The position numbers and the translations under genes were made by a program. This document shows, one piece after another, positions 23,547 through 35,570 of a DNA stretch of 64,000 bases. Under the pieces are notes generated by a model. That model was not told the origin of the DNA. It did no database searches and saw only the letters and a list, made by a program, of their open reading frames with translations. Source of the DNA: Poecilobothrus nobilitatus (Eukaryota > Arthropoda > Insecta > Diptera > Dolichopodidae); assembly GCA_947095535.1 (NCBI GenBank), contig OX352773.1:1860001-1924000 (forward strand), given 5' to 3'. Numbering within the stretch: position 1 is the first letter of the stretch; every line of letters starts with the position of its first letter.

Positions 23547-24335
23547 TTTAGCACATTTTGAAAAAATTGGCTTATTAGTTTTGGCTTATTCTGTCCGTCT
23601 GTCTGAGTGTTTATAAAACTTCTACACCGTTTGAAATAAAGCAATGAAATTTTAACTACAGATAGGCATCTCCAAAATCTAATTTTGAGGGACAACAGCT
23701 CTACAAAGTTCGAAAAAGCCCTATCTTTAAATTGCTATACACAGATTCTACAAGGCATATTTTCAATGCGAAGACGTCAAACGATAACTGGTTTTATAAA
23801 CTTTATAAATATATATAAAATAAATATGAGACTTTTCCATGCAGCATTTTAATAAACCGTAATATGAAACTCAATTTTTGCAAACATTTGGATCCCTTCT
23901 ATCTTTCAAACGCTTTAACTTAGAAGCTTGCAATTTTGAGAGGAGGTAGATCTTTAGAAATAAATATGAGTCATTTCACGTCACTTTTGCAAAATTGTTA
24001 AATCCAGCATTGGCCGCTGAGTTCTAGTAGCTGCGATACAACTTTTTTCTTTATATTTAAATAACTCAGTGTCTATTGAAGATAGGTATCCGAAATTTTA
24101 CAAAATGGTGTCTAATTAAAGACGAACAATATCTGTAAAACAAGGTTGTGCTGGTGCAACTGGTTCCGGTAGCTGCCATACAACTTCTCACTTTAAATGA
24201 AAATAACTCCGAGTCTGTTGAAGCTATCTATCTGAAATTATGTAAAAAGATGTCGAATTGCTTGTAAAATTTGGTTGAACTAGAGCAGCAGGTTCAGGTA
24301 GCTTGGACATCAGGTAGCTGTCATATGATTGTATC
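23547..24335 (+). mobile_element. HINE-D head joined to HINE-C internal units
   Basis: Starts TTTAGCACATTTTG and CTTATTAGTTTTGG, then CTGTCCGTCTGTC and AAAACTTCTACACCGTTTG, the HINE-D 5' end. After about 24010 the sequence changes to HINE-C-type units (GTGCTGGTGCAACTGGTTCC, TAGCTGCCATACAACTTCTC, AGAGCAGCAGGTTCAGGTAG). This is either a fusion of two elements or a nested insertion. The 3' terminus is not visible. Confidence 0.6.
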
Positions 24336-24560
24336 ATACATAATCATATACCTGTGATTGTATCATACTATCATTCATATACCTACTTATGTACATATGC
24401 GTAATACATATTTCTTGAACTTTCTAAGCAGCTAGGTAAGTATTTAAAACAACTCCAGTTGATATTGTCTTTTTTTCATGTTGTGGCAATGCCAACCTGA
24501 GATCCATATTTTCAATTTAAATGGAAGAATATAACAAAATAACAAAAACATTATATATTT
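24336..24560 (+). repeat. Dispersed repeat E, copy 1
   Basis: Shares ATGATTGTATCATAC, AGGTAAGTATTTAAAAC and ATGTTGTGGCAATGCCAACC, then AACCTGAGATC and GGAAGAATATAACAAAATAA, in order with 37.47-37.69 kb. Both copies follow a HINE-D element. Confidence 0.55.
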
Positions 24561-27500
24561 TAAAAATTATTGTAAAAATAATGTATAATATTCTAAAATA
24601 ATTTATTATAATAAAATAATAAATAACAACCATCTTGATTGATAAAACAATAATTTACTTTTTAATTATTTTGATATTTAATTATTGTTTTCATTATTAT
24701 TCATAATTTGTATTAATAAATTTATTTTTCAATATATCTACTCTTTTAAATTAAATCTAATAAATTTTCGTATCTGCATCTTAAGAAAATATTTAAGTAT
24801 ACACAAAATAAAAAGCAACAATAATCTCGAAATTCTTGATGCAGATAATAAAGTGATAAATGCGACGAATAAATGAAAAAGTAAAGAACTGCTGCATCTA
24901 CGACAACTGATTCATAATAGTACGTTTATAAAACTATACGTACATAGATAACGCAATGAAGTGTGCTGCTAATAGTAGGTTTCTAATCAAGTGTTTCAGG
25001 AAACATAATTGGTTGGACAGATTTTTATACAATGTTCATAATACTGTTAAAAGAACGGTTTAATAATAAATGCTTCAAGGATATATGCAGAATTTATGTG
25101 AAAGTCTTATTTAAAAATACAACCAAATCAAAAATTTTCTGTAAAAGTACCATTTAAAAAATCACTTGATTTACTAGGGACTATTTTAACATTGCTAGAA
25201 AACGTTTGTTCAATTTGGAAAACCGCCTTCTCTATAGCCTGAAATGTCAAACATGCTGATATTTATTGTATTGGCAGTGTAGGTTGGATATATTTGATCG
25301 AATTTTCCAATGAATATTATGGGGAGATTGCCCCAATGATATTTCAAAAATGCCTTAATTGATTAATATAAGTAATTATGATCTACCTAGCTCCGTCTTC
25401 AATTTCAAGCAACTCGATACTTGAAATATTTTTATTTAATTTATTTTATTTGATTTATTTATTTATCTATAATAAACAATAAATAATTCTTTTTTAAATA
25501 TTGATTCTTTAAAGTGTCTTGTGAATTGTGATTGATATTTTATTTTATTTTATATTATTTAATTTTTTTGTACATTATTGTATTTTAAATATATATAAAT
25601 ACATATACATACATACCTATATAAAAAGTATTTTAAATTATATATATATATATATATTATATATTATACTTATACTTATAATAAATTATCAAATTTATAA
25701 ACATTATTTATATAATTTAAGCTTTGCAATAAAGCTGATGAAAAATATTCAAACTATATTATTGTAACAACTAAATTTCGTAGTAACTCACACAAATAAG
25801 ATCTCCCTAAAAGCAGATTGATAGTCAAAAATCAAATGATTATTTTCAGAATATGTTTCGAGCTAGTCATATACTATTTTTTTTAAATTTGCATATTAAT
25901 TTTATTACATAAAATTATATAAAATTATATAACTATGTAAGGTATATGTAAGGTAATATATTTCTTTGTTCTAACTACTTTTAATCTTGTATATAGTATC
26001 AGTAATTAATCAAAACATTTTCCTATTTCGAAAACTTCAGTAAATATTTATTCTACAATTTATTTTGTATAAGAATCGTACAAAAGATCGTTTTTATTGT
26101 TTCATTTCATCGAAATTGTAAATATATCTAATCTATATGAACTGATTTATAGAAACTATCTGTAAAAGAATTTCATATGAAAATTAAATTAAACTGAAAA
26201 AATAACACAATATTCTCTCATGTATTATAATTATATGTATATCAAGATTAACAACTATAAAAAATGTGAATAGAACTGTTTAAACCAAAAAGGAATTTTC
26301 AAATAAAATCTTACGGATGTTAAAAATTTTTTCTATTCGAATTTCTTTACAATTTTAGGATATCATACATAAAAACGAACATATACACATTATAAATGGT
26401 TACACTTAAATTTATTTTTTGTATAACCATAAAAATATTTCTTTTCATATTATTATATTACTTCATCTTCTTTAAAAACATTATTCTTTTTATTTTTTAA
26501 AATACACTCGTATTTGTATATTGATTTACCATTCATAAGAGTAAAAAATAAAGAAAAGAAAATAAAATAAACTTCTACCTAATACTTTACCACACATAAC
26601 AATTGCAATTTTCAACTTTTTTTTCTAGGTCATATATTTAATATAATATACAATATATGTATATATATATTTATATAAGGAGGATTAAAAGTATTAACTC
26701 ACTGGTGCAGAAGACAAAAATAATACTAGAAAATTGATTTAGGACACTATACACTATTCATTTCTTTTATACTTTTTTAAGAGCATTTTTCATGAAAGTT
26801 TTTTTTTGTTTAAAGAAAATAAAAATTTTTCTTTTTTCGCATTTACTGTTGTAAAGAGAATATTTCGTCTCATTATACCATAAAATAAAAATTCGAATGG
26901 ATTTTGAAATAGTAGTAAGTTTTAAGAAGGGATAACTAAGATTTCTATGATTTTATGTTTTTTTTTTAAATTACAAAATTTATCATTCTTCAAAGCAACT
27001 TAATTCTTTATAAAACTTTAAAATAATGTATAATCTATAATCTAAAACAAATCACTCTAATCAATTTAAGATAAGCTATATTTAATGCTTTTCTAAATAA
27101 AAAAATATATAATAATTTATTAACGTTTATAATAATTTCAATTTCTACTCATTTTTATACCTTTCTTATGGAAAATATATTGTTTCATTATGTATTCGTT
27201 TTACTATAATTAAATTTCTTTTAAAATTTCTTTTTTTTTTTGTAGATAGATCTTTTAATATTTTTAATTTAATTTTCAATAACATTCAATTTTACAAATA
27301 TTGTCTTTGTATATCGAAAATTTATTTTTCTCACATAAATTGATCAAAAAATCTAAAATAAAAATACAACTTTCACGACTGGGTTGCAATGAAAAGGAAT
27401 AACACATACATTGTTATGGGAATAAAAATTCAATAATAGAAGAAAATTAAATTATAATTTTTCGTTTATTTCAGAAAATGTTATTAAATATTTCCATGTT

Positions 27501-27850
27501 TTATATTTTTTAAAAGCGCATAAAAAAAAGTTTGATGTTTAATGTGGCGATTTTAAAATAAAATATTAATCATATTAAATAGAGGTAATTTATAAGATAA
27601 GGTATAAAATATACATATATGATCAAGTAAAAGTACCTATTTTAAATTGTGGATTTAAACTTTTATTTAGCATTTTTAAATGAATCTATGTCAAATGTTA
27701 CGAATCAGACATAGACTATTAAAAATTATATATTTAAAGATAGAAGCCAGTTACATGTGCTTATATTATCTGAATATTGTCAGAATTCTATTAAAAATAT
27801 AGCCCATCAAAAAAATCTAAACTGTATACTCATGAAAGCCCGAGATGAAA
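24561..27850. other. Long AT-rich stretch, essentially featureless
   Basis: At 24680-24720 the words TTGTTTTCATTATTATTCAT and AATTTGTATTAATAAA recur at 63.11 kb, so a fragment of a dispersed repeat is present. Around 24955-25400 composition is less extreme and short readable stretches occur on both strands, but I could not assign a family. TA-rich microsatellites lie at 25580-25680 and near 26650. No gene was seen. Confidence 0.35.
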
Positions 27851-28370
27851 TCTAATATATAAAATAGGAAGTTTGCCTATTTCTTTGTTCGCTCATTACT
27901 TAAAACCACTTACATGAGAGAAATTTAAGACTCTCAACGACCTGGAAATGGTTATAAGCTATGTTGCATTCTGTTCTTTTAATCTGTAGTGGTACGAGAG
28001 CTCGTTAAAAACGTTAATTTTTTAATTGTGCAGAATAAATGACCTTTTTTGGCTCGTTAATTAAAAAAGTGATTTAATTTATTACGACATGAAAACTAAT
28101 TAATGATTTTCTTTTTTTTATTGCCCTGGCTAATTCGTTCGACCGATTAAATTTAAACCTAGCAGACACGTTGTCTCATCCCAAAGTACTTCCCTGCATT
28201 AATTTGGTTCCGTTTTATATTCCGCTGCCGCAACGACCTTCACCTTCATTTAATAAATTTTCAAAAAAAAAGGAAAACATACGATAAAGTGTAGTATTTA
28301 AAAGTTGAAAACATCTATTAACGTAACGCCGGCTAACTCAACCCTGCCAACTCTGATTTTTGTACATACA
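27851..28370. other. Less AT-rich island, unassigned
   Basis: Contains higher-complexity sequence (for example CCTAGCAGACACGTTGTCTC, TATTCCGCTGCCGCAACGAC and CTTCACCTTCATTTAATAAA), unlike the flanks. No long frame and no matching copy in the window. Could be a regulatory stretch, a noncoding exon or part of an unknown element. Confidence 0.25.
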
Positions 28371-28629
28371 TTATATGAAAAAAAAATAAAAACTAAAACT
28401 ATATCTGTTATAATTCCTCCTATACACCTAAAATAACTTTATATCGACATAAATATATGTATAAAATGTTATTCTACAGTATTATGAAAAAATATACTCG
28501 TATGTGTACCTTCCAAAAATTTAAATGTGAACTACTAACATCTATCATAAGCTTTTTTTATCATTAAGAATTAAAAAAATTGAATATTATAGAAATGTTT
28601 ACTATTTACCTATAATAACCAAAATACAT

Positions 28630-28811
28630 TTTTTTTTTTAATGCGTTTCTCTGCCACATAAATGTGGACAGGAAATTACACAGTCTTTCCTGTTCAGGCG
28701 TGACTGTAAATGTCGTAAGGGAGAATAACTCTGTGTGGGATTCGAAGCCACATTCCATCGGTGTTTACAGCGTATTTTATACGCTTTTACCCACTAGACC
28801 ACCAAAGCCCC
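28630..28811 (-). mobile_element. tRNA-derived SINE (family S1) with clear target-site duplication
   Basis: On the minus strand the element starts GGGGCTTTGGTGGTCTAGTG (A box) and has GGCTTCGAATCCC (B box). The same body as the 20.4-kb copy follows, with CTCTGCCAC near the end and an A tail. AACCAAAATACAT (28617-28629) and AACCAAAATAAAT (28812-28824) flank it, a 12-of-13 target duplication, which supports retroposition rather than a functional tRNA gene. A hairpin of the GGACAGGAAA / TTTCCTGTTC type sits in the 3' region. Confidence 0.85.
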
Positions 28812-29084
28812 AACCAAAATAAATGTACGTATTATGTTAACATAGATTAGACAGTCATTTCGTTGCAAAAATACTTTTAATTACCAAATTCTAATTTATT
28901 TTTTTATCCATTTTTCATCTATACAGTTCAATTTACAAATTCAGTTTCGGAAAACTAAATCTAAGTAATAAAATTAGTAAATGATAATCAAATTGTACAT
29001 ATGTATATGTAGGTACCTATTTGCCTTTTCAAAATTACAAAACAAAAAAAAAATCTAAGGACTTACAAATTTCTGGAGTAATTC

Positions 29085-29270
29085 TGCTAGTTATATAAAA
29101 CAGACAGCAAATTATGATTAAATATTACTTTAGGGACTTCACAAGAAACCGAAACAAATATACAAAGAACAAATTGAGAGTTTAAAAAATGTTTTGAAAG
29201 ATAAAAATCAACCAACGAAATTTACTGAATCTGAAAAAAAGCATTATTTTGATTTGCTTATTATTTAAAA
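29085..29270 (+). other. Coding-like remnant, unrecognised
   Basis: One frame reads GLHKKPKQIYKEQIESLKNV then LKDKNQPTKFTESEKKHYFD before a stop. The Lys/Glu-rich alternation suggests a former helical protein. No family was recognised and the flanks are AT-rich. 29271-29949 shows nothing further. Confidence 0.25.
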
Positions 29271-29949
29271 AGAAAATTTAAATTAAATTTTGTCAAATCA
29301 ATCTCAAAAATTAAAAAAAAAAAATATAAAGAAAACTTTTAAGATGTTTTACCAAATAATTCTGTAAATTCTAATATAATTCAGAAAATTTGTATATTGA
29401 TTTACATAGGTACAAAATTTAAAAAAGCTTTCTTCTCGTTTGACGTTTTTAAATAAAAATATTCAGCAGAACTTAATAAGGGGCCAGCTTTTAACAAATT
29501 TACACGCAATCTTAATGAAAAAAATAGGGGGCCGACTATAAATCTAGAAATAACACAAAAACCATTTACTTTATTCAATTTTGTCTAAAGAGAAAATTAA
29601 AGTCGCAACTTTTTTACATAATTCATTAAAGAAAAATATTTTAAAATATAATATTTTCATTCATAAATATGCATTTAAAAAATTGTCTCCCTTTAAATTT
29701 TTTATTTTAAAAGCTTTTTAAGATAAATTGCCTAAATATCGTAATAGTATACGTCGAGACTATTTTCATACTTTAAAATTTTGTACACGCTTATGGCTAT
29801 AATCGAGATTTGAGATTCGTGAGAATAGATTACAATTTTCTCACAATTGTGTCTCACATTCATGTGTTTTCAGTTCTTGGTCTGTTTATTTAGGTCTTGT
29901 ATAAACATTTGAAGAAAATACTTTGTTCAACATTGAGTAATTGTTATAG

Positions 29950-30102
29950 ATAGCTCCGCAATGCGTGGGACTATATATAAAAAAGTTATTTCACAATATT
30001 AATTTTTTATTAAGATCTATGGTAAAAATTTCTTTAACTGACCGACGAACAGAATGAAACTATTAAACAAATTTCTCAAATTTGATTTAAAAATGTGCTA
30101 AA
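29950..30102 (-). mobile_element. HINE-A 5'-end fragment
   Basis: Complement of the family 5' end: AGCTCCGCAATG, CATGGT-like words, CTGACCGACGAACAGA, ATGAAACTATTAAACAAATT and AAATGTGCTAAA. About 150 bases are kept. Confidence 0.55.
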
Positions 30103-30823
30103 CGTTATACAAAAAAACAATAAAAAAAATTCTTGTTCACTCAAGATTTTGCATATTAATTTTATTACATAAAAACATGTAACTGTATTATGTATACTAA
30201 AATAATAGGTACATAGTATATAATATTATGATTGCTACAAAATAATAAGACCCTAATTGAAATCAAGTTGGCTTGTTAATTATATAATATGTACTTTCTG
30301 TTTATAATTATATACAACAATATTATTTACTAAATTATTTATTTAGATACAAATAACATAAGTAATTAAACTAAAATTTTAATTTGTATAATCAAAAAGG
30401 TTCACTCCAAATATTTTATTTTCTAATTTAGTTAGAATTTTTTTAATATACATATAACTACCAATTTATTTAAGGAAACACGGATAATAAAAAAAATGAG
30501 CATAGCAAATCCTCTTATATTTTAAAATAATTAATTTGCTTTCCAGTTAAGAATTTCTTTCATTTTGCATTATAGAATGATCGTATAAAGTATAAATACT
30601 TCTCTGTAGAATTCTTATACCTACATAAACTTATAATCTGAAATCACTTCTTTAATTCCACCTACAACAAAATACATGCTTGTACTAGTGTACAACATGA
30701 CGAAATTTTTAAATGTAGAATTCTTCTATTTCTATTATTTCTAAAATCTTTTGTTTGGCCTTTTGTTTTTTTATTTTGTAATTAGAAGAAAATCCTTTTT
30801 AATTTCGATACTAATTTTGATAT
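30103..30823. other. AT-rich spacer
   Basis: No gene, repeat or structured motif was recognised. Confidence 0.4.
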
Positions 30824-32068
30824 TTTTAGCATATTTCGAAAAGAAAATTTGAAAAAATGTGCCTATTAGTTACACTCTGTTCGTCTGTTTTCGCCCGTCT
30901 GTTTACAAAACTTCTACACCGTTAAGGAGGAACATTTTTACCATGGGTAGGTCTCATAAAAATATTAATTTTGTGGAACAACTTCTTCATATAGCCCCAT
31001 CCATCAGTGAGCTACAGCCCCTCAAACTTTGAAAAAGCCCTATTTTTAAATGCATGTATTTAATGTTCCGTTTAAAATTTTTTCAATTTAAAAACGCCAT
31101 TCGACAGGATTTTTTTTTACCTTTGTAAATCAATATCGAAATTATAGAATTCTTTTAAATTTAGTATTTAAATTTACCGTTATGTAAAAACCAAATTTTG
31201 TCTGATTTTTCTACCTTCATAACTACGGTACGCGTTTAGACAAAGACTTGAAATTTTGAGGCAAGAAAGAACTTTTAGAATTAGTATAAGTTTGCTCAGA
31301 AATTTTTTTTGGGCCACACCATGTTTATGAGCTATTAGGGCTCAAAAATTGAAAATTTCCTATTTTTAAATACCTGTAACTTAGGCACCCGTATACCTTT
31401 TCACTTCGGCAAGACATAAGCATTAAACGTGTGTTAATGGTTTTTTTTAATTGTATGGGGTTACAAAGTTAACGCTCCTCAAAATTGCTAAAAATCGCTA
31501 TTTTCATATGTATATATCTCAGGCTCTGTGTAGTAGATTTGCAATCTAAAAACGCTAGAAGATCGGAAATTTTCCTACCTTTACAAAACAATATTATTCA
31601 ACATTTTATAATTTACTATTTAAATTTACCGTTATGTAAAAACTAAATTTTGCATGGTATTTCTTTTTTCATAACTCCGGCAGACTTTCAGATAGGAACT
31701 AGAACTTTTAAGACAAGAAAGAACTTCTAGAATTGGTATAATTTTTCTCAGAAAATATTTTTGTACCAACATCTGTTTAAGAGCTATTGGGGTTTAAATA
31801 TAGAAAATTGCTATTTTTGAACACTTGTAACTTAGGCACCTTGTACAAAGTTTTCTTCAGTAATATATTTTTACGTATGTTAACAGTTTTTCTTAGTTAT
31901 ATAGAGTACCGGACTTACAGCCACGCAAAATTGCAAAAAAGTCCTATTTTCAGATTTTTCCTTATATGAAATTTTCAAATTTTGGTGCAAGCCACAATTC
32001 TAAATAGGTTGTATTATTTTTTGGAAATGTGCGCTTTTAAAAATCGTTGGTTTACATTTTGCCTTATT
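30824..32068 (+). mobile_element. HINE-A, reference full-length copy (~1.24 kb)
   Basis: The 5' end TTTAGCATATTTCG.. can fold on itself with AAAATGTGCC. Then come CTATTAGTTACACTCTG, CTGTTTACAAAACTTCTAC, CCATGGGTAGGTCTCAT and AGCTACAGCCCCTCAAAC. Two internal units of about 450 bases follow, each with TTACCGTTATGTAAAAAC, CATAACT.CGG, AGAAAGAACTT.TAGAATT and ACACTTGTAACTTAGGC-like words. The 3' end is TTGGAAATGTGCGCTTTTAA, then the short hairpin AAATCGTTGGTTT and ACATTTTGCCTTATT. GGAAATGTGC near the 3' end is the inverse of the GCACATTTCC found near the 5' end of better-preserved copies. Nonautonomous and noncoding; Helentron-type mobilisation is inferred from the architecture. Confidence 0.8.
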
Positions 32069-33293
32069 ATTTTTTATTTTTTATTATTGAATAACAACGC
32101 TACTAAAACCATTTAACTTCTTTCTTCTTTTATATAAGTTCAAAAAAAAATTAACAAAAACATTTTTTTTTGTAGAATAAAATCGCAAATACTTTTTACC
32201 TTTTTACAACAACACTTATTTGCTATATTTCACCATTCAATACAAGTAATGTTGAAATAATTTTATAATAAAACGAAAAAAAAAACAAACAAATTTAAAA
32301 AAAAAAAATGTAGGTACGAAACAAAATAAAAATCTTCATACAAATTCGAAAACTGAGGCATAAACGGCATTTCAATTTAGACACAACTAACTTAACCTCA
32401 TACAAAAATTTCTGAAACTCACACGTAATATGAACCCTCCACTTAAAATAACAGGACTTCATAACTTTTTAGCAAGACAAATGATTTTGTTTTTTAACAA
32501 TATTTTGTTCTTTTTATTCTTTTCTTTTTACATTTTCTATCCTCTTCCTCTCATTACTTTAGTTTATTGAATTCTATATAAAAAATAGAGTTTTTTCCAA
32601 CAAGATTCAAATAAAAGAAAAAAAATCAGCTATCTCCACAACAGAACCGACCCCTATTATTCGAAAAGTATAAAGCCAAAATTCACAGATTTTTTACATA
32701 ATTTATATCAAAGCAAAATATAACTTTTAATAACTTAACATCATTTTTTTTTATTCAGTAACAATAATAAGCAATGAAATAGTAAAAATATACCTACATA
32801 TATGTATATTCATTCATACATTCGTATTCATAACTTATAACTAAAAAATAATAAAAACTGTAAACAAATTAACAAACTAAAAACAAACAAAAGATTAATA
32901 TTGAATCTGCTAACAAAAATTTCACAGTTCGCATTTTGCGTCATCAACAAGAGAATATGCTTAGATATTGTATAAATTTTTAGATATAAAAAAAAAAACA
33001 AAAAAACATTTGTTCATATAAATTCATATGGCGTGTTATGTATGAAATTTGGACTTTTGGAAAAAAATTAAAAAAAGTTAGTAGGATTGAAAAATGTTCT
33101 GTGGCAAAGTTGTTGATCTTTACTTGTGTAACACCTTTTTCTTAATAATTTTAATACGAAATATTCGTAAAAAACTTAAAAGTGACCCTACTAAACTGCT
33201 ACTTTCGGTTGTCTGTTTTGCTCCAAAAGCTTATTAACTCGAGATATTTACATCAAAACCTTAAATATGAAATTTGAAAAACTCCCACTTAGT
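32069..33293. other. AT-rich spacer
   Basis: A/T-rich with many A runs. At 33180-33290 the phrase structure (GCTCCAAAAGC, TTAACTCGAGAT) is more complex, but no family could be named. Confidence 0.35.
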
Positions 33294-33520
33294 CGTTTAG
33301 GCTGTATACGTGCTCACAGGCATACCCACTCGAACCCACACACACACACAGACACACCACACACACCATACACACACGCACACACACACGTTTAGGCTGT
33401 ATACGTGCCCACAGCCATACCCACTCGAACCCACCCACATACACACACCGCACACACACGTTTAGGCTGTATACGTGCCCACAGACATACCAACTCGAAC
33501 CCACCCACACTCACACACAG
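33294..33520 (+). repeat. CA-rich minisatellite, three units
   Basis: The unit GTTTAGGCTGTATACGTGC, CCACAG.CATACC, ACTCGAACCCAC followed by (CA)n starts at 33294, 33390 and 33460 (unit lengths about 96, 70 and 60). It is a GC-rich island in AT-rich DNA. Open frames across it on both strands are artefacts of the repetition. Confidence 0.8.
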
Positions 33521-34028
33521 CCCTCTACGCACCGGAGTAGTGCATTTTTGCCAAAATCTCGGGTACAAATTTTGTGCGAAAACAATATCTACCTTATACA
33601 TAATTGTATGTGGTCGGTAATAAAAAATAAAAAGTGAAAGAAAACAAGTTGAAGAAGTTGAAAAAATGTAAAAATAATGAAAAGTTCCTTCCATACACAA
33701 AATTCTTTCGTCATAATGATGAAAAAAAAATTACAATGGAATGTGTATAAACATACAAATGAAAAAATAAACAAGAATACAAAATATATTATACAGAAGG
33801 AAGCGAACGACAATAAAAAATGAATAACATAAAATTCTTTTAAATAGAAAAAATATATGTATGTGTGTAGGTAGTACATATATACTCGTATATATACTAA
33901 AATATTTTTTTCAGATTTCTTTATTTATAAAATTTCTATAAAAATTCTATATAAATGTTCAGAAAAAATGTCCAATGATGAATTTCGATAAATACATATA
34001 GGTAATCTATATATACATCTATACATGT

Positions 34029-34063
<35 letters not shown>

Positions 34064-34447
34064 TAATAATATACAAAGTAATACAAATTAATGATAAAAA
34101 ATCGACTAACCAGCAATGAAACCTTAATAAAATTCTTCAAATTCAGACAACAGGTTACCAAAGGTTTAGTTAATTTTATTTCAACAAGAAAAATAATATT
34201 ACATACTTTTATTTAAAAAACTATGTTTCAAATAAATAAGATTCATATCTACATAATACCAATCTATAAAATTAGAATTACTAAAATATTAAACATTTAA
34301 GTATTTTATTAAAATGGAAATAAAAACAAATATTTAGGTGTAGTATAGAATCTTAAAATACATATAAAAATATACCTATTAAAAATTTATAAATATGTTT
34401 TAAAATAATAAAAACTTAAGAGCATTTTACGAGCTGTAAATTTACAG
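33521..34447. other. AT-rich spacer with TA microsatellite
   Basis: A pure TA run lies at about 34032-34060. At 33520-33610 a higher-complexity stretch (GCCCTCTACGCACCGGAGTA) follows the minisatellite. No gene was seen. Confidence 0.4.
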
Positions 34448-35024
34448 TACATCATGCACTGCTGTTTATATACAGGTAATATCGTAGAGAGAGTATTCAA
34501 AAATTAAAAACCAAATTTTGGCAATTTAGTATGAAAAAACAGAATTTTTTAACTTAAATTTGAAGGATCTTAGAAGAAAATAATAAATGATATTATTTTT
34601 ATAAAATTTGGAATATTTTCTTTTAACTGTGAAAAGCATTTTAAAAAATTTAATCACTTGCATGCTCAAAATTGAGTTTTGAAAAAACTCTACTGAAATT
34701 GAAAAATACACACCCACTTCGATTAAAGTGCTGAAGCACACTGGTTACTGAGACCTGAGTACTGAGAAGTGAGTAGTGAGTGTATACTGCTACTGAGTAC
34801 TGACTAAACTAAAAAATAAAAAGCGAAATCATATTTTTAATTTTTATATGAACTGCAAGTTGCATTGCAACTGAACTGAATAAGAACAAGAGAAAAAGAA
34901 TGCTAGAAAATAGAGAAATATTATTTTACGAACATTATTATCGCCTATCGAGTGTACTTCGTTCAAACTTCGATTAAAATTTTCTACAAGATAGCCTCGT
35001 ATATAACCAGCAGTGCATCATGTA
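34448..35024. mobile_element. MITE with 25-26-bp terminal inverted repeats (family F)
   Basis: The left end TACATCATGCACTGCTGTTT (continuing ATATAC) and the right end GTATATAACCAGCAGTGCAT (continuing CATGTA) are inverted, with two mismatches. The 577-bp interior is noncoding and matches the decayed copy at 1562-2040. It lacks a transposase, so it needs a partner supplied elsewhere. The superfamily is undecided because no clean target duplication was seen. Confidence 0.7.
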
Positions 35025-35570
35025 AAAACACGATTTTTTTTGAACATATGACAACCTTTCTATTACCATTCACCTTAAACCAAAAAGAAACATGTCCTCT
35101 TCAAAACATAAGAATTAAAATACCGATATTATTATCCTATATTTTTTGGATGAAAATAAATTTTATGGATGAAAAATATTGCGAAAAGCTCTAACATTTA
35201 CCATTTTTTCCTATTCACTTTTGTATGCGCAACTAAAAAAACAATAAGTTCTCCTTTTAAAAATCCTAATGAAATGTCAACAAGACAAAAACTAACTACT
35301 GGGATTTTGAAACATGATTTTAAGGATATTTATTCTTGTATATAATAAATGTTCCTTATCAAGCACAATACATATGTCATCTCAAGGAGATTATCTCAAT
35401 AATATGCAAATTTCTTTAACAACGCAATTACATAAAAACTTACGTATATTTTAAGAATTTTCTAAGAATATTTTAAATTTCAATGATTTGTAAAAGAAAT
35501 TTTTTAATTCCAAAATTTTAAAAAAAGGTTAAACTCTTTCATATTTTATTATTTTACTTTCACTAACATT
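35025..35570. other. AT-rich spacer
   Basis: Nothing recognised. The 80-codon frame here is Ile/Phe/Lys-rich and without motifs. Confidence 0.4.

Noticed and set aside
33289..33700. Three overlapping frames on both strands across the CA-rich minisatellite
   Set aside because: They follow the repeat period and have no motif.
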